From the NCBI GenBank assembly GCA_021404785.1, contig QWHH01000008.1, positions 1 to 64,000 of the forward strand: a stretch of DNA of 64,000 nt. The letters are read 5' to 3'. The translations under genes were made by a program, and so were the position numbers. The notes beneath the pieces were generated by a model that was not told the DNA's origin, ran no database searches, and saw only the letters and a program-made list of their open reading frames with translations. Source of the stretch: Lysobacterales bacterium PRO7 (GTDB taxonomy: Bacteria; Pseudomonadota; Gammaproteobacteria; Xanthomonadales; Rhodanobacteraceae). Shown here in pieces: positions 47,606 to 57,471 of the stretch (its first letter is position 1; each line of letters starts with the position of its first letter).

Positions 47606-50026
47606 CTAGAAATCGCGGGTGACGCGAACCCCGATCGTGCGCGGCTGTACCGGCACGATATAGGTTTGCGCGCCGCAGGTGTCGGCCGCGCATTCCGCAT
47701 ATCGAGCAAGCTGGCCGCGGTTGTCGAATGCATTCTTCAGGTAAAAGTCGAACGACCACAGATCTTTCTTGAAGCCCGCGGAAAGGTCGACCGTGCCGTA
47801 GCCGGGCATATCGCCGATGATCGCGTTCTCGTGCAGGCGCAGGTCGGTGCCGCGTCGGCCTTCGAAGAATCCGGCGGCTTGCAGGTAGCTGTCCATGCCG
47901 TGGAAATCGAAACTGTAGCGCGCCGTGATGTTCCCTTTCTCACGCGCCGTCAGAGGCAGGCGCGTGCCCGAAGGCGCCTGCGGATCGGCGCAGTCGGTCA
48001 CCGGATTGCCGTTCGCATCCGTGGTGCCACAATAGTTTTGCGTCAGTACGGCGTCATACAGCGCCAGGCCCGCCGATACCGTCAGGTTGTAGTTCACGGC
48101 CCAGCCCAGGCTCGTTTCCAGGCCACGGATGCGCGCCTGGTTCGCGTTCTTGGTCTCGGTTAGGCCGTTCGCGCCGAGCAGGGAGAACTGGAACTTCTTC
48201 CAATTTTCCTGGAACACTGCGCCGTTCCAGAGCAGGTGATGGTCCAGCCATTCGGTCTTCCAGCCGAATTCGTAGTTGTCGAGCTTGTCGGCTTGGTACG
48301 GCGGCAGCGAGCCGCGCCGGTTGATGCCGCCGGGGCGGAAACCCTGTGACCAGGTCGCGTAGATCATCTTGTCCGCATCGAGCTTGTAGGTGAGGTTGAC
48401 CTTGCCGAGCGTGCCGTTCTCCTTGGTGCTCTTTGCCACGTCCACGCAAGGCGCCCCTTCGAACGGCGTGTAGGGCGTGAAGCAGACCGCTTCGCCCTGC
48501 GAGCTGTTGTAACCTGGCGCGAAGCCGTAGTAGCCGAACAGGCCGTTATCGGTGTGGTAGCGGCGTGCACCGACCGTGGCGGTGAGCTTGTCGGTGAAGT
48601 CGTAATTGAGCTCGCCGAACGCGGCGTAATCGTTGTCCTTGCGCGACTGCTGGGTCAGCCACAGCGTGTTCGGCCATCCGGTCACGGACAGGTCCGAGCC
48701 CAATCCATCGATGATGTACTGCTGGTTGATGTCGTGCGATTGCACCTCGTCGAACACGCCGGCGACGAAGCGCAGGCGGTCTTGCTGCGGCGAGGCAATA
48801 CGCAGCTCGTTGCTGGTCTTGCGGTATTTGTCGATGCCCAGGATGTGCTGCGCCGGATTGATCAGGTTGCCGGCGTTGTCGTGGATATAGGCGCCGTACC
48901 CGTACAGCGTGTCGTACCAGAACCCGTAGTCGCTGTAATCCTGCGCATAGTGATCGTCGCGGTTCAGGTGCGCGACCGCGTAAGTCAGGTCGAAGTTGCC
49001 GATCTTGCCCTTGACCGTCAATGCCGCCTGCACCCAGCGGTCGTCGAAGCTTTCCGGATAGAAATGCGTCAGCTCGAGGTCCCCCACGTTCGGATCGAAC
49101 GCGTTGATGCCGTTCGCGTGCTGGGTCTGCCCGGCGACGGTCGGCATGATCGACCAGTCCTCGTTGAGGTCGACCTTCAGCGCCGCGCGCGCGCCGCGCG
49201 TGTCGGCGTCGTTGTAGTTGTTCTTGACTCGGTTGGCATTGTTGACCGTGATGCCCGAGGTCGGATACGTGCGCGTGCCGTAGACATTGTCGATGTAACC
49301 GGCGTCGGTCTTGCTCCAGCCGACCAGGCGCAATGCGGAGTTTGACGCGATCGGCAGGTTGACGTAGCCCTGGGTCACGTAGCCGATGCCGCCGTGGTCC
49401 ACGGAATTGAGCTCGGCGCTGGCGCTGGCCGAGAATGCCGTCGGATCGGGCTTGTTGGTGATGATGCGGATGGTGCCGGATTGGGAACTGGCGCCGTACA
49501 GCGTGCCTTGCGGGCCGGCCAGTGCCTCGACGCGCTCGACGTCGTAGATGTTCATGTCCAGCGCGCCCTGGATCGTGGTGATCGGTTGCTCATCGAGGTA
49601 GATGCCCACGCTCGGCAGCGGGCCGGAATGGTTGCCGTTGCTGCCGCTAGCGACGCCGCGCATGTAGACCTGCGAGAAGCCCAGGTAGAGGCTCTGGATC
49701 GCCACGCTCGGCAGCAGCTTGACGTAGTCGTGCATGTCGGCGACGTTCATCTGCTGCAGCGTGTCTGTGCTGAGTACGTTCATGCTGATCGGCACGTCCT
49801 GCGCGTTCTCGGTGCGCTTTTGTGCTGTCACCGTGATTGTCTGCAGTTCGTGCGAATCTTTCTTCGCCTTGGTGTTGTCGGCGGCAGCCGGCGCGGTGGT
49901 CTGGTTCTGGTCGGCGTCGACCGCGAACGCGGGCGCGAAGCAGGCCAGGTGGATGGCGGCGGCCAGCGGCAGGCGCGCAACGAACGCATGCCGGCGACCA
50001 GATCGGGTGCTGCGGATTTTTCTCAT
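47606..50026 (-). CDS. TonB-dependent outer-membrane receptor
   Basis: An 806-residue receptor. A signal peptide (about residues 1-35, LPLAAAIHLACFAPAFA) is followed by a TonB box-like ITVTAQKRTENAQDVPISM, a plug domain (about 65-180, with RVEALAGPQGTLYGASSQSGTIRIITNKP) and a beta barrel ending in the aromatic PRTIGVRVTRDF. It imports a scarce ligand through the outer membrane using TonB-ExbBD energy. The plug type resembles receptors common in Xanthomonadales and sphingomonads with diverse substrates; no siderophore, vitamin B12 or sugar operon adjoins it, so the ligand is unknown. Confidence 0.93.
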   Translation of the reverse strand: MRKIRSTRSGRRHAFVARLPLAAAIHLACFAPAFAVDADQNQTTAPAAADNTKAKKDSHELQTITVTAQKRTENAQDVPISMNVLSTDTLQQMNVADMHDYVKLLPSVAIQSLYLGFSQVYMRGVASGSNGNHSGPLPSVGIYLDEQPITTIQGALDMNIYDVERVEALAGPQGTLYGASSQSGTIRIITNKPDPTAFSASASAELNSVDHGGIGYVTQGYVNLPIASNSALRLVGWSKTDAGYIDNVYGTRTYPTSGITVNNANRVKNNYNDADTRGARAALKVDLNEDWSIMPTVAGQTQHANGINAFDPNVGDLELTHFYPESFDDRWVQAALTVKGKIGNFDLTYAVAHLNRDDHYAQDYSDYGFWYDTLYGYGAYIHDNAGNLINPAQHILGIDKYRKTSNELRIASPQQDRLRFVAGVFDEVQSHDINQQYIIDGLGSDLSVTGWPNTLWLTQQSRKDNDYAAFGELNYDFTDKLTATVGARRYHTDNGLFGYYGFAPGYNSSQGEAVCFTPYTPFEGAPCVDVAKSTKENGTLGKVNLTYKLDADKMIYATWSQGFRPGGINRRGSLPPYQADKLDNYEFGWKTEWLDHHLLWNGAVFQENWKKFQFSLLGANGLTETKNANQARIRGLETSLGWAVNYNLTVSAGLALYDAVLTQNYCGTTDANGNPVTDCADPQAPSGTRLPLTAREKGNITARYSFDFHGMDSYLQAAGFFEGRRGTDLRLHENAIIGDMPGYGTVDLSAGFKKDLWSFDFYLKNAFDNRGQLARYAECAADTCGAQTYIVPVQPRTIGVRVTRDF

Positions 50027-50101
50027 GGTGCTGAACCCCTTCGGTGTGGTTGTTTTTCCTGAAGTCCGTCCGTGAACGTAACGAGCAACGGTATTGAAAC
50101 T

Positions 50102-51862
50102 TCATGCATAGGGATACGATTCGAACAGGGGCCCGAGCGCGGCCTTGAGCGGGTCGAGCCAGGGATCGAAATGGCGCCAGTGTTCGACGCCGTCGCGGTA
50201 GATCGGCTGGCGCACCTGCTCGGAACTGGCCGTGCGCACGGGGCGCTCGTTTTCGAAGAAGCGCAGGCAGGTTTCTTCGAACGGCAGGCCGCAGTAATCG
50301 AGCAGCTGCCGCACCTGCGCTTCGGTATCGGCGACCATGGCTTCGTAGTGCACACGATGCACGCGCCCGGGCAGCACCGCGTCGAAATGCGCCATCAGTT
50401 CGGCATAGTCACGCCAGTAGCGGCCGAGGTCTTCGAGGCCGTAGCTGAAATTCTGGCCGCGCGCGAAATGTTGCTTGAAGCCGGAAAAGCAGCACGCCAG
50501 AGGATGCCGGCGCGCGTCGATGATCTTCGCGTTTGGCAAGATCAGATGGATCAATCCGACGTGCGCGAAGTTGTTCGGCATCTTGTCGATGAAGAACGGC
50601 CGGTCGAGCTTGCGATGGATGCGCGTGGCGGCGAGGTACGCTTCGCCGAGTTCGCGCAGCTCCTCGCGGGTACATTGTGCGAGCGCCTCGTGGTAGGCGC
50701 CCGGCGCGCGATGGCCGGCGCGCTCGCGCAGCGCGCGCGTGAGCGAGACGAGTTCGGGCAGTTCCATCGTGCCTTCCACCTGCGGGTGGCTGGAGAGGAT
50801 CTGCTCGATCAAGGTGGAGCCGGCGCGCGGCAACCCTACGATGAAGATCGGATCGGGCGCGGTGCAGCCGGCGCCGGCGCGTTCGCGGAAAAAATCTTCC
50901 GTATACGTTTCCCGCGTGCGCCGCAGGCGCGCCGTGGTGTCGTCGGCACTGTAGGGCACGAGTTTGCGGCGCAGGGCGTTGCCGCGTGCGTAGTGGTCGA
51001 AGGAGTCGGCGTAGGCGGCGCGATCCTCCAGCGCCTTGGCCAGGGCGAATTCGAAATGCAGGCGATGCTCGTCGGCCAGGTCCGTGCGCGCCAACGCATT
51101 ACGCATGGTATCGACCTGCGCGTTGTCAAAGCGGAAGGTCTTGAGGTTCGCCAGACTCCACCAGGCTTCGCCGAAATCCGCATCGAGTTCGATGCAATGC
51201 TGGTAAGCCGCGATCGCGCGCTCGGTGTGACCTGCGGTCTTGAGCGCGTGTCCCAGGCTGAGCCAGACCTGGGCTTGCGCCGGATGCTCTTCCAGCAGCT
51301 GCGTATAGATCGCGATCGCCGGCTCGTAGTCGCCGGTGCGGCACAACACGGCGGCTTTCAGGTTGCGCACGCCTGGGTCCCCGGGCGCCTCAAGCAGCAG
51401 GCGGTCGAGCTCCGCCAGTGCGGCGGCGGGTTCGTTGAGCCGGTGCAGCACGAGCGCGTAATGATGCCGCGCCTCGCGGAAATCCGGCGCCAGTTCCAGG
51501 CAGCGTTCAAGCAGGCGCTGCGCGTCCTCGCAGCGGTCCAGGCGCACGGCGAGCTCGGCCAGCATGCGGATCGCGACGACGTCGGTCGGCGCCTGCTTCA
51601 AATGCGACTTCAGCAGGCGCTCGGCAACCGGAATATCATTCGCGTGCAGCGCTGTGGCGGCACGCATCAGGGCTGGATCGGCGGCCGCATGTTCGACGTG
51701 CTGCAGATAGGTAGCCGCGGCGCCGATGCGGTCGCCCGCCGCATCCAACGCATCGGCCAGGCGGCGCCAGATTTGTGGCTGCACGGGATCGGCAGCGGCG
51801 TCATGCCGCAGCCGAACGAGGCCGGCGCCAATGCTTTCATGTTCCCGAGCCGCAACGCTCAT
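50102..51862 (-). CDS. TPR-repeat sulfotransferase family protein
   Basis: A 586-residue protein. About eight TPR units fill residues 20-300 (for example PGDPGVRNLKAAVLCRTGDYEPAIAIYTQLL). The C-terminal domain (320-580) has the PAPS 5'-phosphosulfate motif IFIVGLPRAGSTLIEQILSSHP. The domain order is that of bacterial TPR-sulfotransferases; the catalytic domain resembles tyrosyl-protein sulfotransferases more than small-molecule enzymes. The ATG at 51862 was chosen since the longer open frame to 52363 runs antisense through fmdB. Predicted cytoplasmic; target unknown. Confidence 0.85.
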   Translation of the reverse strand: MSVAAREHESIGAGLVRLRHDAAADPVQPQIWRRLADALDAAGDRIGAAATYLQHVEHAAADPALMRAATALHANDIPVAERLLKSHLKQAPTDVVAIRMLAELAVRLDRCEDAQRLLERCLELAPDFREARHHYALVLHRLNEPAAALAELDRLLLEAPGDPGVRNLKAAVLCRTGDYEPAIAIYTQLLEEHPAQAQVWLSLGHALKTAGHTERAIAAYQHCIELDADFGEAWWSLANLKTFRFDNAQVDTMRNALARTDLADEHRLHFEFALAKALEDRAAYADSFDHYARGNALRRKLVPYSADDTTARLRRTRETYTEDFFRERAGAGCTAPDPIFIVGLPRAGSTLIEQILSSHPQVEGTMELPELVSLTRALRERAGHRAPGAYHEALAQCTREELRELGEAYLAATRIHRKLDRPFFIDKMPNNFAHVGLIHLILPNAKIIDARRHPLACCFSGFKQHFARGQNFSYGLEDLGRYWRDYAELMAHFDAVLPGRVHRVHYEAMVADTEAQVRQLLDYCGLPFEETCLRFFENERPVRTASSEQVRQPIYRDGVEHWRHFDPWLDPLKAALGPLFESYPYA

Positions 51863-51976
51863 GTAACGCCCCTCGCGTGTCGCCGAAGCATAGGGATTCG
51901 CATTTCCAGGTGCAATGTCCTTGCAATTGGGCCGCAATGCCCTAGATTCCGCCCGTACCGATATTGTGGTGATCGC

Positions 51977-52306
51977 ATGCCCATCTACGAATTCGAGTGT
52001 TCCGCCTGCGGCAATGTCTTCGACCGCCTGCAGAAATTGTCCGATCCGGATCCGGACACCTGCCCGCAATGCGGCAAGAAAAAGGTACATCGCCGCGTGA
52101 CGGCGCCAGCTTTTCGCCTGGCCGGCAGCGGCTGGTACGAAACCGATTTCAAGAAAGATGGCGAGAAGAAGCACAACCTCGTCGACAAGGGCGAAGCGCC
52201 GAAGGCCGAAGCCGCAAAATCTGAACCTGCGAAATCCGAAAAACCGGCGAAGGAATCGAAACCAAAAGCCGATGTCAAGGCCACAGAGAAGAAGCCCGCG
52301 GCGTGA
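51977..52306 (+). CDS. FmdB-family zinc-ribbon protein
   Basis: A 109-residue protein that begins MPIYEFECSACGNVFDRLQK with a second CPQCG motif, the FmdB/putative regulatory zinc ribbon. The second half (residues 55-109) is a Lys/Glu/Ala-rich low-complexity tail with KSEPAKSEKPAKESKPKA-type repeats. FmdB-like genes commonly sit just upstream of aspS, as here, apart from one intervening gene. Function is not established. Only the last 330 bp of a much longer open frame are coding; the rest is antisense to the sulfotransferase gene. Confidence 0.85.
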   Translation: MPIYEFECSACGNVFDRLQKLSDPDPDTCPQCGKKKVHRRVTAPAFRLAGSGWYETDFKKDGEKKHNLVDKGEAPKAEAAKSEPAKSEKPAKESKPKADVKATEKKPAA

Positions 52307-52380
52307 CCGCATGCAGCGCACATTCAGGCCGCCACGCGCTACACTCGGGCTGCTTCGTTCCAACGTCTAGGAGGGTAGTC

Positions 52381-52965
52381 ATGTCGATGCGTTCGATACT
52401 TGGTTTTGCGGGAATGGCTTTCGGCGCGCTGGGCGTCGTGGGCAGCGCAAGCGCGCAGGATCCGCGTTATGGCGGCGGACCGGGCTATGGCGGCCGACCC
52501 GACGCGGTGGACTGCAAGAGTAGCGGTTACAACACGCAGCGTTGCCCGATTCCGTGGCGCGATGCGCGACTGGTGCGCCAATACTCGAACACGCAGTGCG
52601 TGCGCGGGCAAAATTGGGGAGTGGATGTGCGGCGCGGATTCATCTGGGTCGATCGCGGTTGCGCCGGTCAGTTCGTCGATGCCCGTGGCGGTGGCGGCGG
52701 TTACTACCCGCCGGGACATGGGCCCTCAAATCCGCCATGGCAGCCCGGTCCTGGCTGGAACCAGAATTTTTCAATCCGTTGTGAAAGCATCGGCGGCGGC
52801 GACCGTTTCTGTTCGGTCGATGTCGGCGGTCGCGGCCAAGTCTACCTGCAGCGCCAGGAGTCCAGCTCACCCTGCTACGAAGGTCAGACCTGGGGCTGGA
52901 ATCGTGCCGGCGTGTGGGTAACGCAGGGCTGCCGTGGCGTGTTCACGATCGATCGGCGCTGGTAA
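52381..52965 (+). CDS. Secreted DUF3011-domain protein
   Basis: A 194-residue protein with a signal peptide ([25 protein letters not shown], cleavage near residue 25). Two DUF3011 units follow, at about 42-105 and 135-194. Each has the C...C...GQ(N/T)WG...GxxWVxxGCxGxF pattern ([22 protein letters not shown] and [20 protein letters not shown]), joined by a Gly/Pro/Tyr-rich linker. Paired cysteines suggest disulfides in the periplasm or outside. AGGAGGG at 52369-52375 sets the start. A terminator follows at 52990. Function unknown; the family is common in Xanthomonadales. Confidence 0.85.
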   Translation: MSMRSILGFAGMAFGALGVVGSASAQDPRYGGGPGYGGRPDAVDCKSSGYNTQRCPIPWRDARLVRQYSNTQCVRGQNWGVDVRRGFIWVDRGCAGQFVDARGGGGGYYPPGHGPSNPPWQPGPGWNQNFSIRCESIGGGDRFCSVDVGGRGQVYLQRQESSSPCYEGQTWGWNRAGVWVTQGCRGVFTIDRRW

Positions 52966-52989
52966 GGTTTTCGCCGGGACCGTCACAAG

Positions 52990-53015
52990 AGCCCGCCGCC
53001 CGGCGGGCTTTTGTT
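52990..53015 (+). terminator. Rho-independent terminator after the DUF3011 gene
   Basis: An 8-bp stem AGCCCGCC / GGCGGGCT with a 4-base loop is followed by TTTGTTTG. It separates the DUF3011 gene from aspS. Confidence 0.85.
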
Positions 53016-53135
53016 TGCAGTGCAACAAAATCCCGCTTAGCATTCGCGATCGGAATTTTTGCGCGGGTTCATTCGCGCGGGGTCAAGATCCGCCCATTTC
53101 GGGGTGGAACTCTCATTTGTGCGCGGGATTTTCAC

Positions 53136-54908
53136 ATGCGAAGCAACTATTGCGGTCTCGTCGACGAGGCCCTGATCGGTCACGATGTCACCTTGTGCGG
53201 CTGGGTCGATACCCGCCGCGACCATGGCGGGGTGATCTTCATCGATCTGCGCGATCACGTAGGCATCGTGCAGGTCGTGATCGAGCCGGACAACAAGGCC
53301 GCATTTGCCGCCGCCGAACATGTGCGCTACGAATTTTGCCTGCGCATCACCGGCAAGGTGCGCAATCGTCCCGCCGCGCAGATGAACGAGCGCCTGCGTA
53401 CCGGCAAGATCGAAGTCGTCGCGGCCACGGTCGAGGTTCTCAACGCCGCCGCGCCGCTGCCGTTCATGCTCGACGACGCGGTCGGCGAAGAACCGCGCCT
53501 GCGCTGGCGCTATCTCGACCTGCGCCGCCCGGAAATGCAGCGCAGGATGCGCATGCGCACGAAGCTCGTCGCGGCGCTGCGCCGCTATCTGGATGCGCGT
53601 GGCTTCCAGGACATCGAAACGCCGATCCTGACCCGCGCCACGCCCGAGGGCGCGCGCGACTTTCTCGTTCCTTCGCGCATGCATCCCGGCGAGTTTTACG
53701 CCCTGCCGCAGTCGCCGCAGTTGTTCAAGCAGATCCTGATGATGGCCGGCTTCGACCGCTACTACCAGATTGCGCGCTGTTTCCGCGACGAGGCGCTGCG
53801 CGCCGACCGCCAGCTCGAATTCACCCAGCTCGACATGGAGTTCGCGTTCGTCGAAGAACGCGACGTGCAGGATAGCGTCGAAGCGATGATCCGCGACGTG
53901 TTCAAGGAGGTCGCGAATGTCGAACTGGCCGCAGAATTTCCGCGCATGACGTATGCGGAGGCAATGCGCCGCTACGGTTCGGACAAGCCCGATCTGCGTA
54001 TACAACTGGAACTTGTGGACATTGCAGAAAATGTCCGTCACGTCGAATTCAAGGTGTTCAGTGGGCCGGCCAACGATGCCGGCGGCCGCGTCTGTGCGCT
54101 GCGCCTGCCCGGCGGCGCCAAGCAGCCGCGAAAGTATCTGGACGACCTGGGTCCGTACGTTGCGCGCTATGGCGCTAGGGGCCTGGCCTGGATTCGCATC
54201 GACGACCTGGCGAAAGGCCGCGAAGGCATGACATCGCCGATCCTGAAATTCCTCGACGATGCGGCGCTGGATGGCGTGCTCAAGACTGTCGGCGCACAGA
54301 CGGGCGACGTGATCTTCTTCGGCGCCGGTCCGTACAAGACGGTGAGCGATTTCATGGGTGCATTGCGCATCAAGGTCGCGCACGACAACGGCCTGGTCGA
54401 GAACGCCTGGAAACCGCTGTGGGTCACCGATTTCCCGATGTTTGAATACGACCACGAAGCCAAGCGCCACGTCGCCCTGCATCATCCGTTTACCGCGCCC
54501 AAGGTTGATGACATCGCCGATCTGAAGGCCAATGCGGCGACGGCGGTGTCGCGCGGCTATGACATGGTGCTCAACGGCAACGAGATCGGCGGCGGCTCGA
54601 TACGTATCCATCGCCCCGAGATGCAAAGCGCGGTGTTCGCCCTGCTCGGCATCGATGCCGAAGAAGCGCAGGCCAAGTTCGGCTTCCTGCTCGAAGCGCT
54701 CAAGTATGGCGCGCCGCCCCACGGTGGCATCGCGTTCGGCATCGACCGGCTCGCCGCGCTGCTGGCCGGCACCGAGTCCATCCGGGAGGTGATCGCGTTC
54801 CCGAAAACCGCTACCGCGCAATGCCTGATGACCGACGCGCCGTCGCCGGTGCCCGAAGTGCAGCTGCAGGAAGTGCATATTCGCGTGGTCAAGCCGCTCA
54901 AGGCTTAG
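53136..54908 (+). CDS. aspS: Aspartyl-tRNA synthetase AspS
   Basis: A 590-residue class IIb synthetase. The N-terminal OB fold binds the anticodon ([27 protein letters not shown]), motif 2 is in [23 protein letters not shown], the bacterial GAD insertion covers about 290-415, and motif 3 is [16 protein letters not shown] near the end. It charges tRNA-Asp. The ATG at 53136 gives the standard N-terminus; the open frame extends upstream through the DUF3011 terminator and is not coding there. Confidence 0.97.
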   Translation: MRSNYCGLVDEALIGHDVTLCGWVDTRRDHGGVIFIDLRDHVGIVQVVIEPDNKAAFAAAEHVRYEFCLRITGKVRNRPAAQMNERLRTGKIEVVAATVEVLNAAAPLPFMLDDAVGEEPRLRWRYLDLRRPEMQRRMRMRTKLVAALRRYLDARGFQDIETPILTRATPEGARDFLVPSRMHPGEFYALPQSPQLFKQILMMAGFDRYYQIARCFRDEALRADRQLEFTQLDMEFAFVEERDVQDSVEAMIRDVFKEVANVELAAEFPRMTYAEAMRRYGSDKPDLRIQLELVDIAENVRHVEFKVFSGPANDAGGRVCALRLPGGAKQPRKYLDDLGPYVARYGARGLAWIRIDDLAKGREGMTSPILKFLDDAALDGVLKTVGAQTGDVIFFGAGPYKTVSDFMGALRIKVAHDNGLVENAWKPLWVTDFPMFEYDHEAKRHVALHHPFTAPKVDDIADLKANAATAVSRGYDMVLNGNEIGGGSIRIHRPEMQSAVFALLGIDAEEAQAKFGFLLEALKYGAPPHGGIAFGIDRLAALLAGTESIREVIAFPKTATAQCLMTDAPSPVPEVQLQEVHIRVVKPLKA

Positions 54909-54913
54909 AGGCT

Positions 54914-56281
54914 GTGAGCCCTGTAACAGACCCGACGCACAGTGGTAAGCGATGGCGCTTCGTTATCGCCGTCGCATTCGTTGTGTTGTTCGGTGCCGGT
55001 TTGCGCACGCTGTACGTGCTGACGGCTCAAGCCGAACCGCCGATTTACGGTGACGGCGTACAATACATGGCGTACGCATGGAACTTGCTGCACCACGGGG
55101 TTTTTTCATGCAGTATTCCGGGCAGTACAGAGGTCGCGCCGGATGGCTATCGGGGGCCTGGCTATCCGCTGTTTCTCGCTGCCGCGCTGACCTCGGGCAG
55201 GGATGATGTGGGTAAAGCGCTCGGTTATATCTATGCCGGGCAGGTCGTATTGGGGACTGCGACCGTGCTGTTGACTATAGCGCTGGCGCGTCTATGGCTG
55301 GGGCGATGCGCCGGGATTCTTGCTGGGCTTCTTATCGCCTGCTGGCCGCACTTGATAAGTTTTTGCGGTGTGGTAATGAGTGAGACTTTATTCGGGTTTC
55401 TGCTCGTGCTCGGTATTTGGCTGCTGGCACTCGGCGTACGCAGGGCTGCGGGCTGGTTGCTCGCACTATCTGGTCTGGTGCTTGGTGCGGCTTATCTTGT
55501 CAATCCAATAGTGCTGTTTTTCCCGATCGCTGCCGCGCTAGTGGTGATGCGCCGCTGGAATTGGCGGGCCGGTGCGCTTCTGGCAGTGTGTTTCGCAATT
55601 GCACCGTTCGCGTGGAACCTGCGCGACGCAAACCTGCCGCTCCAGTACGGCGCTTCCCGTCGTGCAATGGAGAACTTTGTGCAGGGTTCCATGCCGCTAT
55701 ATATGCGCGCATTCAATTCGCGATGGGTGAATGCCGATGCGAAGCGTATTGTCGACGCTGCCACGTCCGAAACCGTGATCATGTTCGATGATCCACGCGC
55801 AGGACTCGTGGATGTATTGGGACGGATCCGGCAACAACCGCTGACTTATCTATCCTGGTATCTGCTGGACAAGCCATGGCAACTGTGGGCCTGGCCGATC
55901 ATCATCGGCTCTGGCGACATCTATTATTCGCCAACACAACACTCGCCGTTCGCTCGAATTTTCCTGTTGAAGTGCATGAAATCGGCTATCGAATGGATGA
56001 ATCCAGCGATTTTCGCGCTGGCTTTGCTCACGGCGGGTGGAGTTCTTGTACGCGCAGGAAGAAGAACGCAGATGCCGTTCCCAGCAATCGTGATCGTATT
56101 GTTCGTGATCTACGTAACCGCCATACACATGGTATTTCAGTCCGAGCCGCGCTATTCGATTCCGTATCGCCCGTTCGAGGTACTTTTGGCGCTGGCTGGT
56201 GCGACTGAGGTAATACGGCGCTTCCTGATGCGCGGGCAGCGTGCTTCGCCGACGCATTCTCACCAGCAAACGGATGATTGA
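54914..56281 (+). CDS. GT39/PMT_2-like polytopic glycosyltransferase family protein
   Basis: A 455-residue membrane protein with about 9-10 hydrophobic segments. The first periplasmic loop has PIYGDGVQYMAYAWNLLHHGVFS and then DGYRGPGYPLFLAAAL, the Asp-containing and R-x-PGYP signature of ArnT/PMT_2-like GT-C enzymes that use polyprenyl-phosphate sugars. The start is the GTG at 54914, 5 bp after aspS; the frame upstream lies in aspS. Codon use is less GC-biased than in aspS and ruvC on either side, hinting at transfer. Unlike the TMTC-like proteins it has no TPR tail. Substrate unknown. Confidence 0.75.
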   Translation: MSPVTDPTHSGKRWRFVIAVAFVVLFGAGLRTLYVLTAQAEPPIYGDGVQYMAYAWNLLHHGVFSCSIPGSTEVAPDGYRGPGYPLFLAAALTSGRDDVGKALGYIYAGQVVLGTATVLLTIALARLWLGRCAGILAGLLIACWPHLISFCGVVMSETLFGFLLVLGIWLLALGVRRAAGWLLALSGLVLGAAYLVNPIVLFFPIAAALVVMRRWNWRAGALLAVCFAIAPFAWNLRDANLPLQYGASRRAMENFVQGSMPLYMRAFNSRWVNADAKRIVDAATSETVIMFDDPRAGLVDVLGRIRQQPLTYLSWYLLDKPWQLWAWPIIIGSGDIYYSPTQHSPFARIFLLKCMKSAIEWMNPAIFALALLTAGGVLVRAGRRTQMPFPAIVIVLFVIYVTAIHMVFQSEPRYSIPYRPFEVLLALAGATEVIRRFLMRGQRASPTHSHQQTDD

Positions 56282-56285
56282 TTTC

Positions 56286-56912
56286 ATGAACGATCACGTC
56301 ATCCTGCTGCATGGGTTGTGGATGCGCGGCTTCACCCTGGCCGCATTGCGCCATCGTCTGGAAGCGGCGGGATTTTCGGTCGATCTGTTCGACTATGCGA
56401 GCGTTTTGCGCGGTCCGGAAATCGGCGTCGCCAACTTGATAGAGAAGACCCGTTCGCACAAGGGCGGGAAAGTGCATTTCGTCGGTCACAGCCTCGGCGG
56501 GCTCGTTGCGCTGCAGGCGTTGCAACGCGCGCCGGAAATCACGCGCGGTCGTGTCGTATGCCTGGGTTCGCCGCTGCGCGGCAGCGCGGTGGCGCGCACG
56601 GTTGCGCAGTTTCCGGGCGGATCGCTGGTCATTGGCAAGAGCCTCGATGTACTGACCAGCGGCGTCGAGCGCTGGGAAGGCAAACAGGCGGTCGGCGCGA
56701 TCGCCGGTCGCCTGCCGATCGGCTTCGGCTTCGCGTTTGGCGCGCTGGCCTCGCCGCACGACGGCACGGTGAGTGTTGCCGAAACCGAATTGCCGGGACT
56801 GACCGACCACGTCGTCGTACCGGCCACGCACACCGGTTTGCTGTTTTCGCAGGACGCCGCCGCGCAGACGATTGCGTTTCTGCGCACGGCAAGGTTTTCC
56901 CAGCGCGTCTGA
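56286..56912 (+). CDS. Alpha/beta hydrolase, lipase-like
   Basis: A 208-residue protein. It opens [24 protein letters not shown] (oxyanion HG). The nucleophile Ser is in [17 protein letters not shown] (near residue 73), a candidate acid in [10 protein letters not shown] and the His in [10 protein letters not shown], giving a complete triad. It resembles the small PGAP1/triacylglycerol-lipase-like hydrolases often seen near ruvC in Xanthomonadales. No signal peptide. An ATG at 56274 would add four residues and overlap the previous stop. Substrate unknown. Confidence 0.83.
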   Translation: MNDHVILLHGLWMRGFTLAALRHRLEAAGFSVDLFDYASVLRGPEIGVANLIEKTRSHKGGKVHFVGHSLGGLVALQALQRAPEITRGRVVCLGSPLRGSAVARTVAQFPGGSLVIGKSLDVLTSGVERWEGKQAVGAIAGRLPIGFGFAFGALASPHDGTVSVAETELPGLTDHVVVPATHTGLLFSQDAAAQTIAFLRTARFSQRV

Positions 56913-56949
56913 GCGCTGGCGCTACGGCGCGCGGTGTAAACTTCGCACG

Positions 56950-57471
56950 ATGACCCGCATTCTTGGCATCGACCCCGGTTCGCAACGCACCGGCATCGGC
57001 ATCATCGATGCGGATGCGGGCGGCGCGACGCGACACGTGTTCCACACCGCGCTGGATCTGCTCGGTAACGACACGTTTCCGCTGCGCCTCAAGCAGATTT
57101 TCGACGAAGTCTGCGCGCTCATCGCCGAACACGCGCCGACCGAAGTCGCGGTGGAGCGAGTGTTCATGGCGCGCAATCCCGATTCCGCATTGAAACTCGG
57201 CCAGGCACGCGGCGCCGCAATCTGCGCCGTCGTGCACGCAGGTTTGCCGGTGACCGAATACGCGGCCAAGGAAATCAAGCAGGCCGTGGTCGGCGGCGGT
57301 GGCGCGGACAAGACCCAGATTCAGCACATGGTCGGCGTACTGCTCAACATCCCGCGCAAATTGCAGGCCGATGCGGCCGACGCGTTGGCGGTCGCGCTCA
57401 CGCATGCGCACACGCGCGCGAGCATCGAGCGCATCGGAATCCCGCGCACGGCATGGAGGCGGCGCCGATGA
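56950..57471 (+). CDS. ruvC: Holliday junction resolvase RuvC
   Basis: A 173-residue RNase H-fold nuclease that cuts Holliday junctions. The catalytic acidic residues are at Asp8 ([12 protein letters not shown]), Glu near 68 (EVAVERVF) and the [14 protein letters not shown] pair near 140. Length is normal. The stop overlaps the ruvA start (ATGA). The upstream frame to 56872 is inside the hydrolase gene. Confidence 0.96.
   Translation: MTRILGIDPGSQRTGIGIIDADAGGATRHVFHTALDLLGNDTFPLRLKQIFDEVCALIAEHAPTEVAVERVFMARNPDSALKLGQARGAAICAVVHAGLPVTEYAAKEIKQAVVGGGGADKTQIQHMVGVLLNIPRKLQADAADALAVALTHAHTRASIERIGIPRTAWRRRR

Noticed and set aside
50072-52306. Very long plus-strand open frame (744 codons) opposite the TPR-sulfotransferase
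   Set aside because: Only its last 110 codons (fmdB) look like protein. The rest mirrors the GC-biased codons of the minus-strand gene and has the composition of an antisense shadow.
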